DNA from: Lutimonas zeaxanthinifaciens | GTDB taxonomy: Bacteria > Bacteroidota > Bacteroidia > Flavobacteriales > Flavobacteriaceae | Length of the DNA stretch: 64,000 bases | Direction: 5' to 3' | NCBI RefSeq assembly: GCF_030503675.1 | Contig: NZ_CP129964.1 | Location: forward strand, 310,001 to 374,000 | Shown: in pieces, positions 56,282-64,000 of the stretch | Position numbering within the stretch: the stretch's first letter is position 1 | How the letters are laid out: each line of letters begins with the position of its first letter | The notes under the pieces: model-generated | Databases searched by the model: none | Told to the model about the DNA's origin: nothing | The model's input: the letters and a program-made list of their open reading frames with translations, nothing else | Position numbers and translations under genes: made by a program

Positions 56282-56340
56282 TTCTTGCAAAGAAACCGTT
56301 AATGTACTAAAATACTAATTAAAATAGTCCTTTGCAAGAA
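56282..56340. repeat. 11-bp inverted repeat upstream of the repeat protein gene
   Basis: TTCTTGCAAAG (56282-56292) and CTTTGCAAGAA (56330-56340) flank 37 bases. They lie 17-75 bases upstream of the gene ending at 54127, where an operator would be expected. Confidence 0.4.
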
Positions 56341-56387
56341 GTAAAAAACAGCCTTTTTAACTGTGAAAAATCAGCAATTCATGAATT

Positions 56388-57542
56388 TCAATAATTCTTA
56401 TAAAATGAGATCAAACGATTATGCATTTGCTGCTGAATGGGCTTTGTAAACTCCACGAATAACTGTTGTGGCGGAGCCGGGTTGATTCGACGATTGCTGC
56501 AAATCAGGCTTTGCTCCTCTGTGAGAGCTCGTTCATCTCCATTGAACTGGCCCCATTCATGAAACCATACGAATTCTCCCGGGAAGTCCTGATAGATCAG
56601 GTCTCTTTGGTCCATTCCGTTCTGGGTGATCGAAAGATTGACCAACCCTCTTGAGATCACTTCCATTCTATATAAGGAAACATCTGCGTTTACGGTACCG
56701 ATTACTTCTTTTTTACGGCCACTGTCAAGTGTAACTTCACCAACCACTACACTGTCCTTTTCCATCTTTTCGATTTTCTGCCGGGTATGGGTTTCTCCCA
56801 CGACAAAATCTTCAAAATTAACTTTAAGGATCTGATCGGGATTTTGTAAACCGTATTTCGAGGCTTCTTCAGGTGTGTAAAATCTTATGAACTCATTATT
56901 TTCTATCTGTTGCAGGGTGTTTTCTACCTGCTTGTAAAAAATATCTGCGCTTAATTCATAGGTTCTCGACTGAACAGGTTTTAAATCAGCCACCACGTGT
57001 AAAATGGAACGGTTATAGGCTTCATCTATTTTAGGTCCTACATCTTTATATCCGGGCATGAACTGATCCGTTCGAACAAAATAATCGTAAGCTTTTTTTG
57101 CGTTGTTCCTGTCACCCAATGACAGATGATAGAGTCCTGCACTATATTGTTCTTCAGCTGCATCTGGTTTAATCCTGTTAAGCGTAGTATAGTATTTTTT
57201 TGGGTTCGTGATGACCTGTTTGGCACCAGGAGAACGTTGAATGCTTTCATACATTTTATTCAGCTTCTCATAGGTGTAAACAGCTTTTGTGAATTTAAAA
57301 TCCACATTGGCCTGATCTTCATTTTCCAGCCTGTCCATAAAGGAATTGATCGCCTGTGGATAAGCGTTGGCCAATGTTTCCCGAGCCGACTTATTGTTTG
57401 GGCTCTTACGAAGTTTCTCAACCGAACGCATAACGGCGTCATAGTAATTGCCTTTTTCATACTGACTTTTGGCCGTGGTACATGCCTCAATAACCGAGAT
57501 CAAAACGATCAAAACAACGATAATACCCTTTGTAGCTTTCAT
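56388..57542 (-). CDS. TPR-like lipoprotein, unknown
   Basis: 384 residues. A lipoprotein signal ends Ile-Glu-Ala-Cys21. The next 170 residues have helical repeats of TPR type (EKGNYYDAVMRSVEKLRKSP and SLGDRNNAKKAYDYFVR in shorter blocks). The C-terminal half is beta-rich with no motif I know. It is probably anchored in the envelope and acts in protein assembly or scaffolding. It lies upstream of the Gly/Tyr-rich protein gene on the same strand, 122 bases away. Confidence 0.7.
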   Translation of the reverse strand: MKATKGIIVVLIVLISVIEACTTAKSQYEKGNYYDAVMRSVEKLRKSPNNKSARETLANAYPQAINSFMDRLENEDQANVDFKFTKAVYTYEKLNKMYESIQRSPGAKQVITNPKKYYTTLNRIKPDAAEEQYSAGLYHLSLGDRNNAKKAYDYFVRTDQFMPGYKDVGPKIDEAYNRSILHVVADLKPVQSRTYELSADIFYKQVENTLQQIENNEFIRFYTPEEASKYGLQNPDQILKVNFEDFVVGETHTRQKIEKMEKDSVVVGEVTLDSGRKKEVIGTVNADVSLYRMEVISRGLVNLSITQNGMDQRDLIYQDFPGEFVWFHEWGQFNGDERALTEEQSLICSNRRINPAPPQQLFVEFTKPIQQQMHNRLISFYKNY

Positions 57543-57635
57543 TTTATTCGTGTTTAAAAAGAGAATAATTGTATTTGTAACTTTCTAGATAACGAAATTC
57601 TTCAGGTATTATTGAATAAAAAAGAAATATAAGAT

Positions 57636-58502
57636 TTACTTCTTGAGAAAAGGATTCTGAACAATTGGTGCAATCTGAATCCGAACGTTCCAGAGAGTTC
57701 CGTAATTATCGGGCTTAACTATGGAATATTGAGGCTCAAATCTCAGTTTCATGGGGGTGTTACCCCATTTTACAGTTTTTGTTATTCCAAGGCCGATAGG
57801 TAAGGTAAGTTTATTCCCTGACGGAGCATTCCAGTCAATTCCAATATTAGGCCCCATACCGATGGACATTCCCTTTCCCGGGATTTGTTTTCTTGCGATA
57901 TACTGAATATCTGTTTTTGTTACATCTGATCGATTGACATCTCCTCCTACTGAGTTCCAGTGCTGGACAATGGTTCCAAGGGTCCATTTCTTTGTGATAC
58001 TCAGCGCCATCAAAGCAGGCCCTAATTGTGTCTTCCCGCTTCCTAAATAGTTGGAAGTAGCAGTTGGAAAGGTAAAAGTCATTCCTACTCCCCAGATCAG
58101 TCCATCTTTTTTATCAGGCCCGTAGAGTGAAAAAATATTTATATCTCCCAAACCGGTTTCCATTCCTGTTTTCACCCCCTGTTCATTAAACTTTGGAGCC
58201 GATACCAACGGAAATACCGGCCTTACCAGGAGCATTTTTGATTTTCCAATTGGAATGGGAAGGGAAGGTTGAAAATTAAATACATTTGAAAATTCTGTTC
58301 CTTGAATCAGGTCACCGCTGTTAAAAGCTATATTTTCCTGAAAAATAAGAGACCAAAAACGTGACAGAGGATTTTCCAGTTGCCGATTCAATTCGTCCAT
58401 GGAAACCTCAATTTTTAGGGAGTCTGATTTATTTTCCTGACTACTTAGTACCATGGCGGACACTAAGAAAAATACAAGTAAGGTGATTTTGATTGTTTTC
58501 AT
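57636..58502 (-). CDS. Outer-membrane-type beta-barrel protein ('neuromedin U'-like)
   Basis: 288 residues with a signal peptide (about 1-21). The body has short alternating strands and turns (GTEFSNVFNFQPSLPIPIG, GMTFTFPTATSNYLGSGKTQLGP in shorter blocks) and no catalytic motif. Homologues in Bacteroidetes and Proteobacteria are often mislabelled neuromedin U or 'transporter'; they look like porin-like barrels. Its ATG lies directly after the T-run of the hairpin at 58503-58529, downstream of the sulfatase gene. Confidence 0.75.
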   Translation of the reverse strand: MKTIKITLLVFFLVSAMVLSSQENKSDSLKIEVSMDELNRQLENPLSRFWSLIFQENIAFNSGDLIQGTEFSNVFNFQPSLPIPIGKSKMLLVRPVFPLVSAPKFNEQGVKTGMETGLGDINIFSLYGPDKKDGLIWGVGMTFTFPTATSNYLGSGKTQLGPALMALSITKKWTLGTIVQHWNSVGGDVNRSDVTKTDIQYIARKQIPGKGMSIGMGPNIGIDWNAPSGNKLTLPIGLGITKTVKWGNTPMKLRFEPQYSIVKPDNYGTLWNVRIQIAPIVQNPFLKK

Positions 58503-58529
58503 AAAAAAGCCTCCTTTTTCAAGGAGGCT
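58503..58529 (-). terminator. Terminator hairpin touching a start codon
   Basis: On the minus strand AGCCTCCTT, a GAAA loop and AAGGAGGCT form a perfect 9-bp stem, followed by six T's and then the ATG of the next gene at 58502. The right arm contains AAGGAGG, a full Shine-Dalgarno sequence, seven or eight bases before that ATG. It can terminate after the sulfatase gene or hide the ribosome site. Confidence 0.75.
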
Positions 58530-58541
58530 AAAATTTTTGTT

Positions 58542-60263
58542 TTAATGACCCCAGTCTCCGTCAACTTTCATCTTGGACCCGTCAAATTCAATGTATTTTT
58601 TTATGTCTATCGGCATGAGTTTCATTTGATCTTCTACCATGGTTTTGATCGCCTTTGTTTCAGGACGAGCGTTGGATATACCTGTTAAAGGAATCCCCTT
58701 TCCGTTTTGGCTGTCAGGATATTCTTTTTTCATCAGTTCATGTCGGATCTGCATCCGGGTAAATTGTCCCTGTGTATGAATCAAGGGCACCAGATGTGGG
58801 TTATGCTCTTTAGGATCCTGGTACAGATCGTAAAAAGAGGCACCTATTCCTGTGGCAACACCGGGATCATCAGAAATCAAATGCCTTTTATACCTTCCTT
58901 TCACGATGGCTGCCAGTTCGTGACCCTGATATACAAATACATAATCTCGCCTTCCAAAGGTATCTCCGTTTAAAAGAACTGAAGTCTGGTCGATTCCATC
59001 AATAATTCGATCCTTGGGAATGTATTTTTCGGCCCCGGCAATTTTTGCAAAAGTAGTAAAGAGGTCAGTGACATGCACAATATCGCCTACCAATTGTCCT
59101 TCTTTAATAGTTCCCGGCCAATAGGCTATTGCAGGAACCCTGATTCCTCCCTCTGTAAAATCTCCTTTGCCACCAGTGAAAAGAATTTCGGTCATTCCCC
59201 AGCCCGGAGGAGGATTGTGGACCATAGGGCCATTATCCGCCATGATCAAGAACAAGGTGTTTTCTGCAACTCCTTCTTCGTGAAGAGTCTCTTTTACTTT
59301 ACCAACAAAGGCGTCAAGCCGGGTATAAGCGTTAGGGACCTTACCTCCGTTAATCGATGATTTTTGAGGCTCAGGTAACAGGAAGTTTAGGAAATTAGGC
59401 CAATATTCCACAAAGAAGGGCTTTTTCGCCTGTGCGTTTTTCCTGATAAATTCGAGAGTTCTTTTTTCCGACTCAGCTTCCATTTTTTCGTAGCATTCGT
59501 TGCTATTGCCACACCATTCTTCAGCAAGTTGCCCCTTTTTGCCGTCTAAAATCTGAACCCATCCTTTTGGAACCAATCCTGGATCATCAAGTTGATAAGG
59601 ATCTTCAGGATATTGTTCGGGGTGTAATCCAAGAATGGCATTGGCGGCATTCCCCTGTGGGTTATAGAGTGATGTGATTTGATTCATGGGAGTAAAAAGA
59701 GCCTCGTCAAATCCCTGATTATGAAGATAACTTTCTTCTATATCTCCCAGGTGACCTTTACCAAAGTGGGCAGTTGCATAACCTGCCTCTGAAAGCACTT
59801 CAGCAATTGTAACTTCCTCTCCTGCCATTCCTGAAAACTCATGAGGCATTCCTACAACACCCATTCCATTCCTGACTGGGTGGCGGCCCGTAAGAAATGC
59901 TGCTCTTGTTGGTGTACAGGCAGGCTCAGAGTACATTCTAGTGAAATTAATTCCTTCGTCTGCAAGTTGATTCATATTTGGTGTCGAGTAACCTAAAGCT
60001 TTCTGGATATGAGGGAAGCCAACAGCACCAAATTGCTGATCATCCCATAAAATGTAAACAATATTCGGAGGGGTTCCATGTTTTTTCTCGAGCTCCTGGA
60101 GCTTTTTTTTCAGTTCTTTGTCCTCGGTGTTCCATTGATCCTGATTCTGAGATTTCAAGATGTAATATTCTGCATCATGAATTATCTGGTCCTGTGCCAT
60201 AAGGCTTGTACCAAAACATAGACAGAAAAATAACAGGAAAAATAGATTCGCTTTAAATTTCAT
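58542..60263 (-). CDS. Arylsulfatase, secreted, Cys-type
   Basis: 573 residues from the ATG at 60263; a TTG upstream is rejected. The signal peptide ends near Ala-Gln (about 23-24). The formylglycine signature is Cys116-Thr-Pro-Thr-Arg120 in PACTPTRAAFLTGR, with the metal-binding Asp74-Asp75 (WDDQ) before it. It is an S1-type sulfatase and needs a formylglycine-forming enzyme, not seen here. No polysaccharide utilisation genes (SusC/SusD) are nearby. It is followed by the barrel protein gene after the terminator hairpin. Confidence 0.94.
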   Translation of the reverse strand: MKFKANLFFLLFFCLCFGTSLMAQDQIIHDAEYYILKSQNQDQWNTEDKELKKKLQELEKKHGTPPNIVYILWDDQQFGAVGFPHIQKALGYSTPNMNQLADEGINFTRMYSEPACTPTRAAFLTGRHPVRNGMGVVGMPHEFSGMAGEEVTIAEVLSEAGYATAHFGKGHLGDIEESYLHNQGFDEALFTPMNQITSLYNPQGNAANAILGLHPEQYPEDPYQLDDPGLVPKGWVQILDGKKGQLAEEWCGNSNECYEKMEAESEKRTLEFIRKNAQAKKPFFVEYWPNFLNFLLPEPQKSSINGGKVPNAYTRLDAFVGKVKETLHEEGVAENTLFLIMADNGPMVHNPPPGWGMTEILFTGGKGDFTEGGIRVPAIAYWPGTIKEGQLVGDIVHVTDLFTTFAKIAGAEKYIPKDRIIDGIDQTSVLLNGDTFGRRDYVFVYQGHELAAIVKGRYKRHLISDDPGVATGIGASFYDLYQDPKEHNPHLVPLIHTQGQFTRMQIRHELMKKEYPDSQNGKGIPLTGISNARPETKAIKTMVEDQMKLMPIDIKKYIEFDGSKMKVDGDWGH

Positions 60264-60584
60264 AGATTCTAATTGAATTAAGTTAAAAATTTGGTTTGTT
60301 ATAAATGATGAGTCCAATTATCATTTATAATAATTCATCTAATTTAATAAAAGATTAGTTGAATTCTGACTCTTCGATTATCTTTTTAGGAAAATTAGTG
60401 ATAAACAATTTTGCGTTCTTATTTTATGATAAAAGTCATAAAATATAAAATTGTGATAATTTAACTTTAAGGAAGAAAAATCTGTACTCTCCAATACAGA
60501 TTTTATACTTTGATTGATCCTTGAATTTTTGTTCCTAAAAATTCAATGAGGTTGATTGGTCTTTAGTTTACTTAACCGATCCAT

Positions 60585-62327
60585 ATGAAGCATAAATCTA
60601 TAAATAGAATAGAATTAGCAGATGGTTCGAATATTGCCGTAATTGGAGGTGGGCCTGCAGGAAGCTTCTTTACTTACTATGCTTTACAATTTGCTGAAAG
60701 ACTGGGTATGCATATTTCAATCGATATTTATGAAGCAAAGGATTTTGGTAAAATAGGATCTGGTGGATGTAATCACTGCGGAGGCATTGTTTCTGAGTCT
60801 TTGGTACAGAAGTTGTCTGTTGATGGGATTCTTATCCCTAAGGAGGTTATTCAAAGAAGTATTAATTCTTACACCCTCCATATTGAACAAGGAAAAGCGA
60901 TTATTCAAACACCCAGCCAGGAACATCGAATAGCTTCAGTATTCAGAGGATGTGGCCCCAGAGGCTGTACCAGGCAACCTGGAAGGAGTTTTGATAATTT
61001 TTTACTCGGTCTTTGTGAGAAAAAGGGTGCCAATATTATTCGTCAGAAAGTGTCAGGATTAGAAAGGGAAGAAGATGGTATTTTAGTTAAATCAAAAAAA
61101 GAAGCCAGGTCATATGACTTTGTTGTGGGTGGCGTTGGATTGGGGAAGAAGAGTCTGAACATGTTTAAGGAGATATGCCCTGAATTTGAACTCCCTCTGG
61201 TGACTCGTGCTTATATCAGTGAAATTTCCATGAAAAAAGAGGATATAAGTTCGCATTTTGGTGATTCTATGCACGTCTTTCTCCTGAATGTACCCAAAGT
61301 CACTTTTGGGGCTTTGATTCCCAAGGAAAATTTTGTTACGCTGGTATTATTGGGGAAGGATGTAAACCAGGAGATCGTAGATCGGTTTTTGGATACAGAT
61401 GAAGTAAGAAACCTTTTTCCGGAATCAATGGTGTTAAAGGATTCATCACCCTGTAAATGTTTCCCGATGATTAATATTAAAGAAGCGACATCTCCTTATG
61501 CGGACCGAATAGCATTGATTGGGGACTCAGCATCTTCGAAACTCTATAAAAATGGAATTGGAGCTGCTTATATTACGGGAAGGGCAGCAGCTAAGGCAGC
61601 CGTATTTAACGGAATTGACAAAAAAAGCCTGAAATCTGTATATGCGCCTGTTTGCAGGGATCTTGACTTTGATAATCGAGTTGGTAAACTGATCTTTTTT
61701 GTGACTAAAATTATTCAAAAGAACCCATTTTTGAAAAAGGGACTGTTACGAACAGTAATCAAAGAACAGAATAAAGAAAACAGTAAATTTCTAATGAGTT
61801 CTGCTTTGTGGGATACCTTCACAGGCAGTGAGGGGTACAGGAATATTTTCAAAAGATTCATGAGTCCTTCACTTATTTTCAATTACATCAGAAATATCTT
61901 TTCCACGGCGGTATTTTCTAAAGAAGTACATCAGAAAACCAGCTCCAATGGAATTGGTCATCTCTACAAAAACGGAGAAGTTATTATAGAACAAGGCACT
62001 TTAGGAGATTGTTTGTATGTCATACAAGAGGGTAGTGTAGAGGTTGTATTGGAAAACAACAATGAAGAAGTAAAAGTCGCAGAACTTGGAAAATCTGAAT
62101 TTTTTGGTGAAATGGGCCTCTTTGAAAGTGATGTCAGGTCTTGTACTGTCCGAGCATTGGGTGAAGCAAAGATACTTACAATAGATAAAAAGAATTTTTA
62201 CGAATCGATTCAGAATGATGCTTCTTTAGCTTATAGGTTGCTTGAAAAAATGTCACAGCGACTTAGAGAAGCGAATTTGAAACTATCGAATTATCATGAA
62301 GACGGTTACTCTTATCAGAAAAGTTAA
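60585..62327 (+). CDS. FAD-dependent oxidoreductase fused to a cyclic-nucleotide-binding domain
   Basis: 580 residues. Residues about 16-330 form a geranylgeranyl-reductase/monooxygenase-like flavoprotein: IAVIGGGPAGSFF (Gly21-Gly26), an acidic end of strand 2, and ADRIALIGDSAS for the FAD pyrophosphate. Cys pairs CNHC (about 63-66) and CGPRGC (about 126-131) and a late CKC are unusual and could bind a metal or cluster. Residues about 455-565 form a cNMP-binding domain with the phosphate-binding cassette FFGEMGLFESDVRSCTVRA, including Glu and Arg. A helical linker (about 350-450) joins them. It is monocistronic. Confidence 0.85.
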   Translation: MKHKSINRIELADGSNIAVIGGGPAGSFFTYYALQFAERLGMHISIDIYEAKDFGKIGSGGCNHCGGIVSESLVQKLSVDGILIPKEVIQRSINSYTLHIEQGKAIIQTPSQEHRIASVFRGCGPRGCTRQPGRSFDNFLLGLCEKKGANIIRQKVSGLEREEDGILVKSKKEARSYDFVVGGVGLGKKSLNMFKEICPEFELPLVTRAYISEISMKKEDISSHFGDSMHVFLLNVPKVTFGALIPKENFVTLVLLGKDVNQEIVDRFLDTDEVRNLFPESMVLKDSSPCKCFPMINIKEATSPYADRIALIGDSASSKLYKNGIGAAYITGRAAAKAAVFNGIDKKSLKSVYAPVCRDLDFDNRVGKLIFFVTKIIQKNPFLKKGLLRTVIKEQNKENSKFLMSSALWDTFTGSEGYRNIFKRFMSPSLIFNYIRNIFSTAVFSKEVHQKTSSNGIGHLYKNGEVIIEQGTLGDCLYVIQEGSVEVVLENNNEEVKVAELGKSEFFGEMGLFESDVRSCTVRALGEAKILTIDKKNFYESIQNDASLAYRLLEKMSQRLREANLKLSNYHEDGYSYQKS

Positions 62328-62408
62328 CATGCTCAATTGGTAAGAGGATACAGATATAATTAGAAAAATAATGTTGTTTGAAAGATGAAATTCAAAGTAT
62401 TTCAAGTT

Positions 62409-62416
62409 TACTTTTG
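62409..62416 (+). promoter_or_regulatory. Possible -7 element in the region before the subtilase-like gene
   Basis: TActTTTG, with no TTG at 19 bases (the nearest is at 28). It precedes three hairpins and could start a leader or small RNA near 62422. Confidence 0.3.
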
Positions 62417-62464
62417 AATGAATTAACTAAATCACCTAAAAGAATGATTTGGCAATACTCGTCA

Positions 62465-62545
62465 AATACCCGGAAACCCAAAACAGGTATTCGGACAGTC
62501 AAAAGGACTGTTCGTCCTATACCGGTTTTATGAACCGTTTTATTT
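62465..62545 (+). other. Three consecutive hairpins in the 310-base intergenic region
   Basis: The region 62328-62637 has no gene. It holds AATACC/GGTATT (62465-62491), then CGGACAGTC/GACTGTTCG (62492-62514, one G-T pair), then CGGTT/AACCG (62523-62537) followed by TTTTATTT. The last looks like a weak terminator. Together they suggest a structured RNA, either a small RNA, the 3' end of the flavoprotein message or a leader of the next gene. Confidence 0.35.
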
Positions 62546-62637
62546 GATTAAAATTATATTCTCAAAATTTCTGGATTTCATAAATATTTTTCAACACAAA
62601 ATTTTAGTTGCCTGAATGAATTTTAATCCCCTACAAA

Positions 62638-64000
62638 ATGAACGATAATTACCCGATTACCAGAATAAATTTCGAATATTTTCGCCTACAGCAATGGATA
62701 TTCTCTTTCCTGTTTGTTTTTTGTTTTTCTTCTGAGTTGTACTCCCAAAAACAGAAGGATATTCTGCCTTTGGTTTGTGTAAAAAAAATTGATAAAGGAT
62801 TGTTTCAAGCCACTTTTTCCTATGAAAACCCTACTAAAAAAGAAGTGGTGGTTGATGAGAATGCCAGTATCATTAAATCCAACAACGGAAAGAAAGTCGC
62901 AAAAGGCTTGAATAATTTTAAACCAGGCCTGAACAAGAAAGTATTTACCAAGGAATTTGGACCACATGATTTTATTGAATGGACCATAACAAGTAATGGA
63001 AATACTCATACTGTAGTGGCCAATGTGAATTCTGGATATTGTGAACCGGATGATGGTTTTATTTTTCCCGTTATAGGGAATGGGAAGTCCTCCGACTTAA
63101 TTGGGCAGGAACTCACTGCGATTTGCGATAATGTGGTCGGAGATAATCCTTCAGACTTAATATTTCAGGTTTTTGACGAGAAAGTTTTGGTTGAAATTAT
63201 CCCTGTTTCAGGTAAGCTTAACGATGTGATCGCTTTGTTGGAAACCTCAGTATTTAATATTGAAGATCAGGATTATTTGCTATACAGTAGTCAAAATCCA
63301 GACCCTTTTATTTTCTTGAATGGCTTATCTGCTATAGACGTATACATAAATACCAGCGTTTTGTGTGATTTGAATGATTATCCTGAAGTAATCAACTTTG
63401 CAAGACCCGTATATCCTTCCATAAAAAATGAGTTTAATGAGGAAAACAGAGGTTTAGTAGTTTCACAAGGAGATGCCACGCAAACAACGGATATTGTTAG
63501 AGAATCTTTTAAGCTAATTGATCAGGAAGGACGCGTCTCACCCGTCGATGGAACAGGTATTACCATTGGTGTTATGTCCAATAGTTATGATAAACAGCCA
63601 TTTACACCAGGAAATCCTTCCAAGGCAACCTTAGATGTTTGGGCCGGAGATTTACCGGGAACAGGCAATACTAACTTTTCTGAGCCCGTCAACGTGCTTA
63701 TGGATTATCCTTATGGAGAGGCCTCTGATGAAGGTAGGGCCATGATGCATATTATCCATGATGTTGCTCCAGGTGCCAGCCTGGCTTTTTATGCTGCATC
63801 TGTCTCACCAAGAGTATTTGAAACAGGATTCGGAGCACTATCTGAGATATCCGATATCATTGTTGATGATATCACCTTTATCACGGAACCTTTTTTTGGA
63901 GGAGGAAAAATATCAGTGGCTATTGATGAATTCGTCAATACCGGAGGTATTCATTTTACATCGGCCGGTAATTTTGGAGACTTCGGTTATCAAAGTGTAT
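62638..64000 (+). CDS. Secreted subtilase-like protein, 3' end cut by window
   Basis: An open frame of 454 codons runs from the ATG at 62638 off the right edge. A signal peptide lies at about 20-37 after a long polar N-terminus. Then comes about 250 residues without a motif I know, followed by a subtilase-type core: GVMSNSYD with the Asp position, DEGRAMMHIIHDVAPGASLAF, and FTSAGNFG. The place of the catalytic His holds Glu (DEGRAM), as in a sedolisin-like or inactive variant. The Ser region is beyond the window. Such proteins in Bacteroidetes often carry a secretion sorting domain at the C-terminus, which cannot be checked here. Confidence 0.75.
   Translation, partial: MNDNYPITRINFEYFRLQQWIFSFLFVFCFSSELYSQKQKDILPLVCVKKIDKGLFQATFSYENPTKKEVVVDENASIIKSNNGKKVAKGLNNFKPGLNKKVFTKEFGPHDFIEWTITSNGNTHTVVANVNSGYCEPDDGFIFPVIGNGKSSDLIGQELTAICDNVVGDNPSDLIFQVFDEKVLVEIIPVSGKLNDVIALLETSVFNIEDQDYLLYSSQNPDPFIFLNGLSAIDVYINTSVLCDLNDYPEVINFARPVYPSIKNEFNEENRGLVVSQGDATQTTDIVRESFKLIDQEGRVSPVDGTGITIGVMSNSYDKQPFTPGNPSKATLDVWAGDLPGTGNTNFSEPVNVLMDYPYGEASDEGRAMMHIIHDVAPGASLAFYAASVSPRVFETGFGALSEISDIIVDDITFITEPFFGGGKISVAIDEFVNTGGIHFTSAGNFGDFGYQSV

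Overview
The window looks like ordinary chromosome from a member of the Flavobacteriaceae (Bacteroidetes), probably marine. The DNA is AT-rich. Shine-Dalgarno sequences are rare. Several promoters fit the Bacteroidetes pattern TTG-N19-TAnnTTTG: before tRNA-Gln at 1668-1697, before rimP at 7792-7821 and before tRNA-Cys at 17176-17205. Many genes are of flavobacterial type: DUF2723/GT117, DUF3127, DUF2797, a fused PspC-DUF2339 protein, an OlsF-like acyltransferase and a Cys-type sulfatase. I see no prophage, insertion sequence, CRISPR array or rRNA operon.

Layout. 1-7.7 kb: a DUF2723 glycosyltransferase cut by the window edge, tRNA-Gln, an unknown membrane protein, a 50-codon ORF, a prolyl oligopeptidase, a PagL-type lipid A deacylase and a tandem universal stress protein. 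7.8-12.5 kb: rimP-nusA-infB with a hairpin in its leader. 12.5-17.2 kb: a secreted M1 peptidase, a subtilase lipoprotein, a metallo-hydrolase and tRNA-Cys. 17.2-21.7 kb: fbp, then folB, a GT2 transferase, a double LAB_N protein and an ArnT-like transferase. 21.7-25.8 kb: GNAT, aspartate kinase, the OlsF-like protein and a TM2 protein. 25.8-31.9 kb: a glycerol/glycerol-3-phosphate locus (gpsA, glpD, glpK, glpF and two unexplained genes). 31.9-34.6 kb: an enoyl-CoA hydratase-family gene, fabD and a queuosine-precursor transporter.

34.6-36.5 kb holds a candidate small RNA, a perfect 18-bp inverted repeat, a 22-bp palindrome and two tandem PAS-LuxR regulators. 36.5-49.5 kb is mixed housekeeping: DUF2797, purK, a degenerate Rieske lipoprotein, greA, a HIT protein, the DUF3999/PspC-DUF2339/histidine kinase group, a flavin reductase, DUF3127, aat, a MazG-like protein and aroA. 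49.5-54.1 kb is a small uptake/oxidation locus (SDR, sodium symporter, phytanoyl-CoA dioxygenase family) facing an AraC regulator. 54.1-64 kb holds envelope proteins, an arylsulfatase, a flavoprotein fused to a cyclic-nucleotide-binding domain, and a secreted subtilase-like protein cut by the window end.

Functional threads. Translation and transcription factors form one operon. Several separate genes act on envelope lipids: the PagL-like enzyme, the GT2/LAB_N/ArnT-like set, the OlsF-like aminolipid synthase, fabD and gpsA. Glycerol uptake, phosphorylation and oxidation are together. The least explained parts are the flavoprotein-cNBD fusion with a structured intergenic region behind it, the 34.6-kb non-coding region, and the hairpins placed directly before rimP and before the gene at 57636-58502. 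No single new system is proven. These are the places I would examine first.
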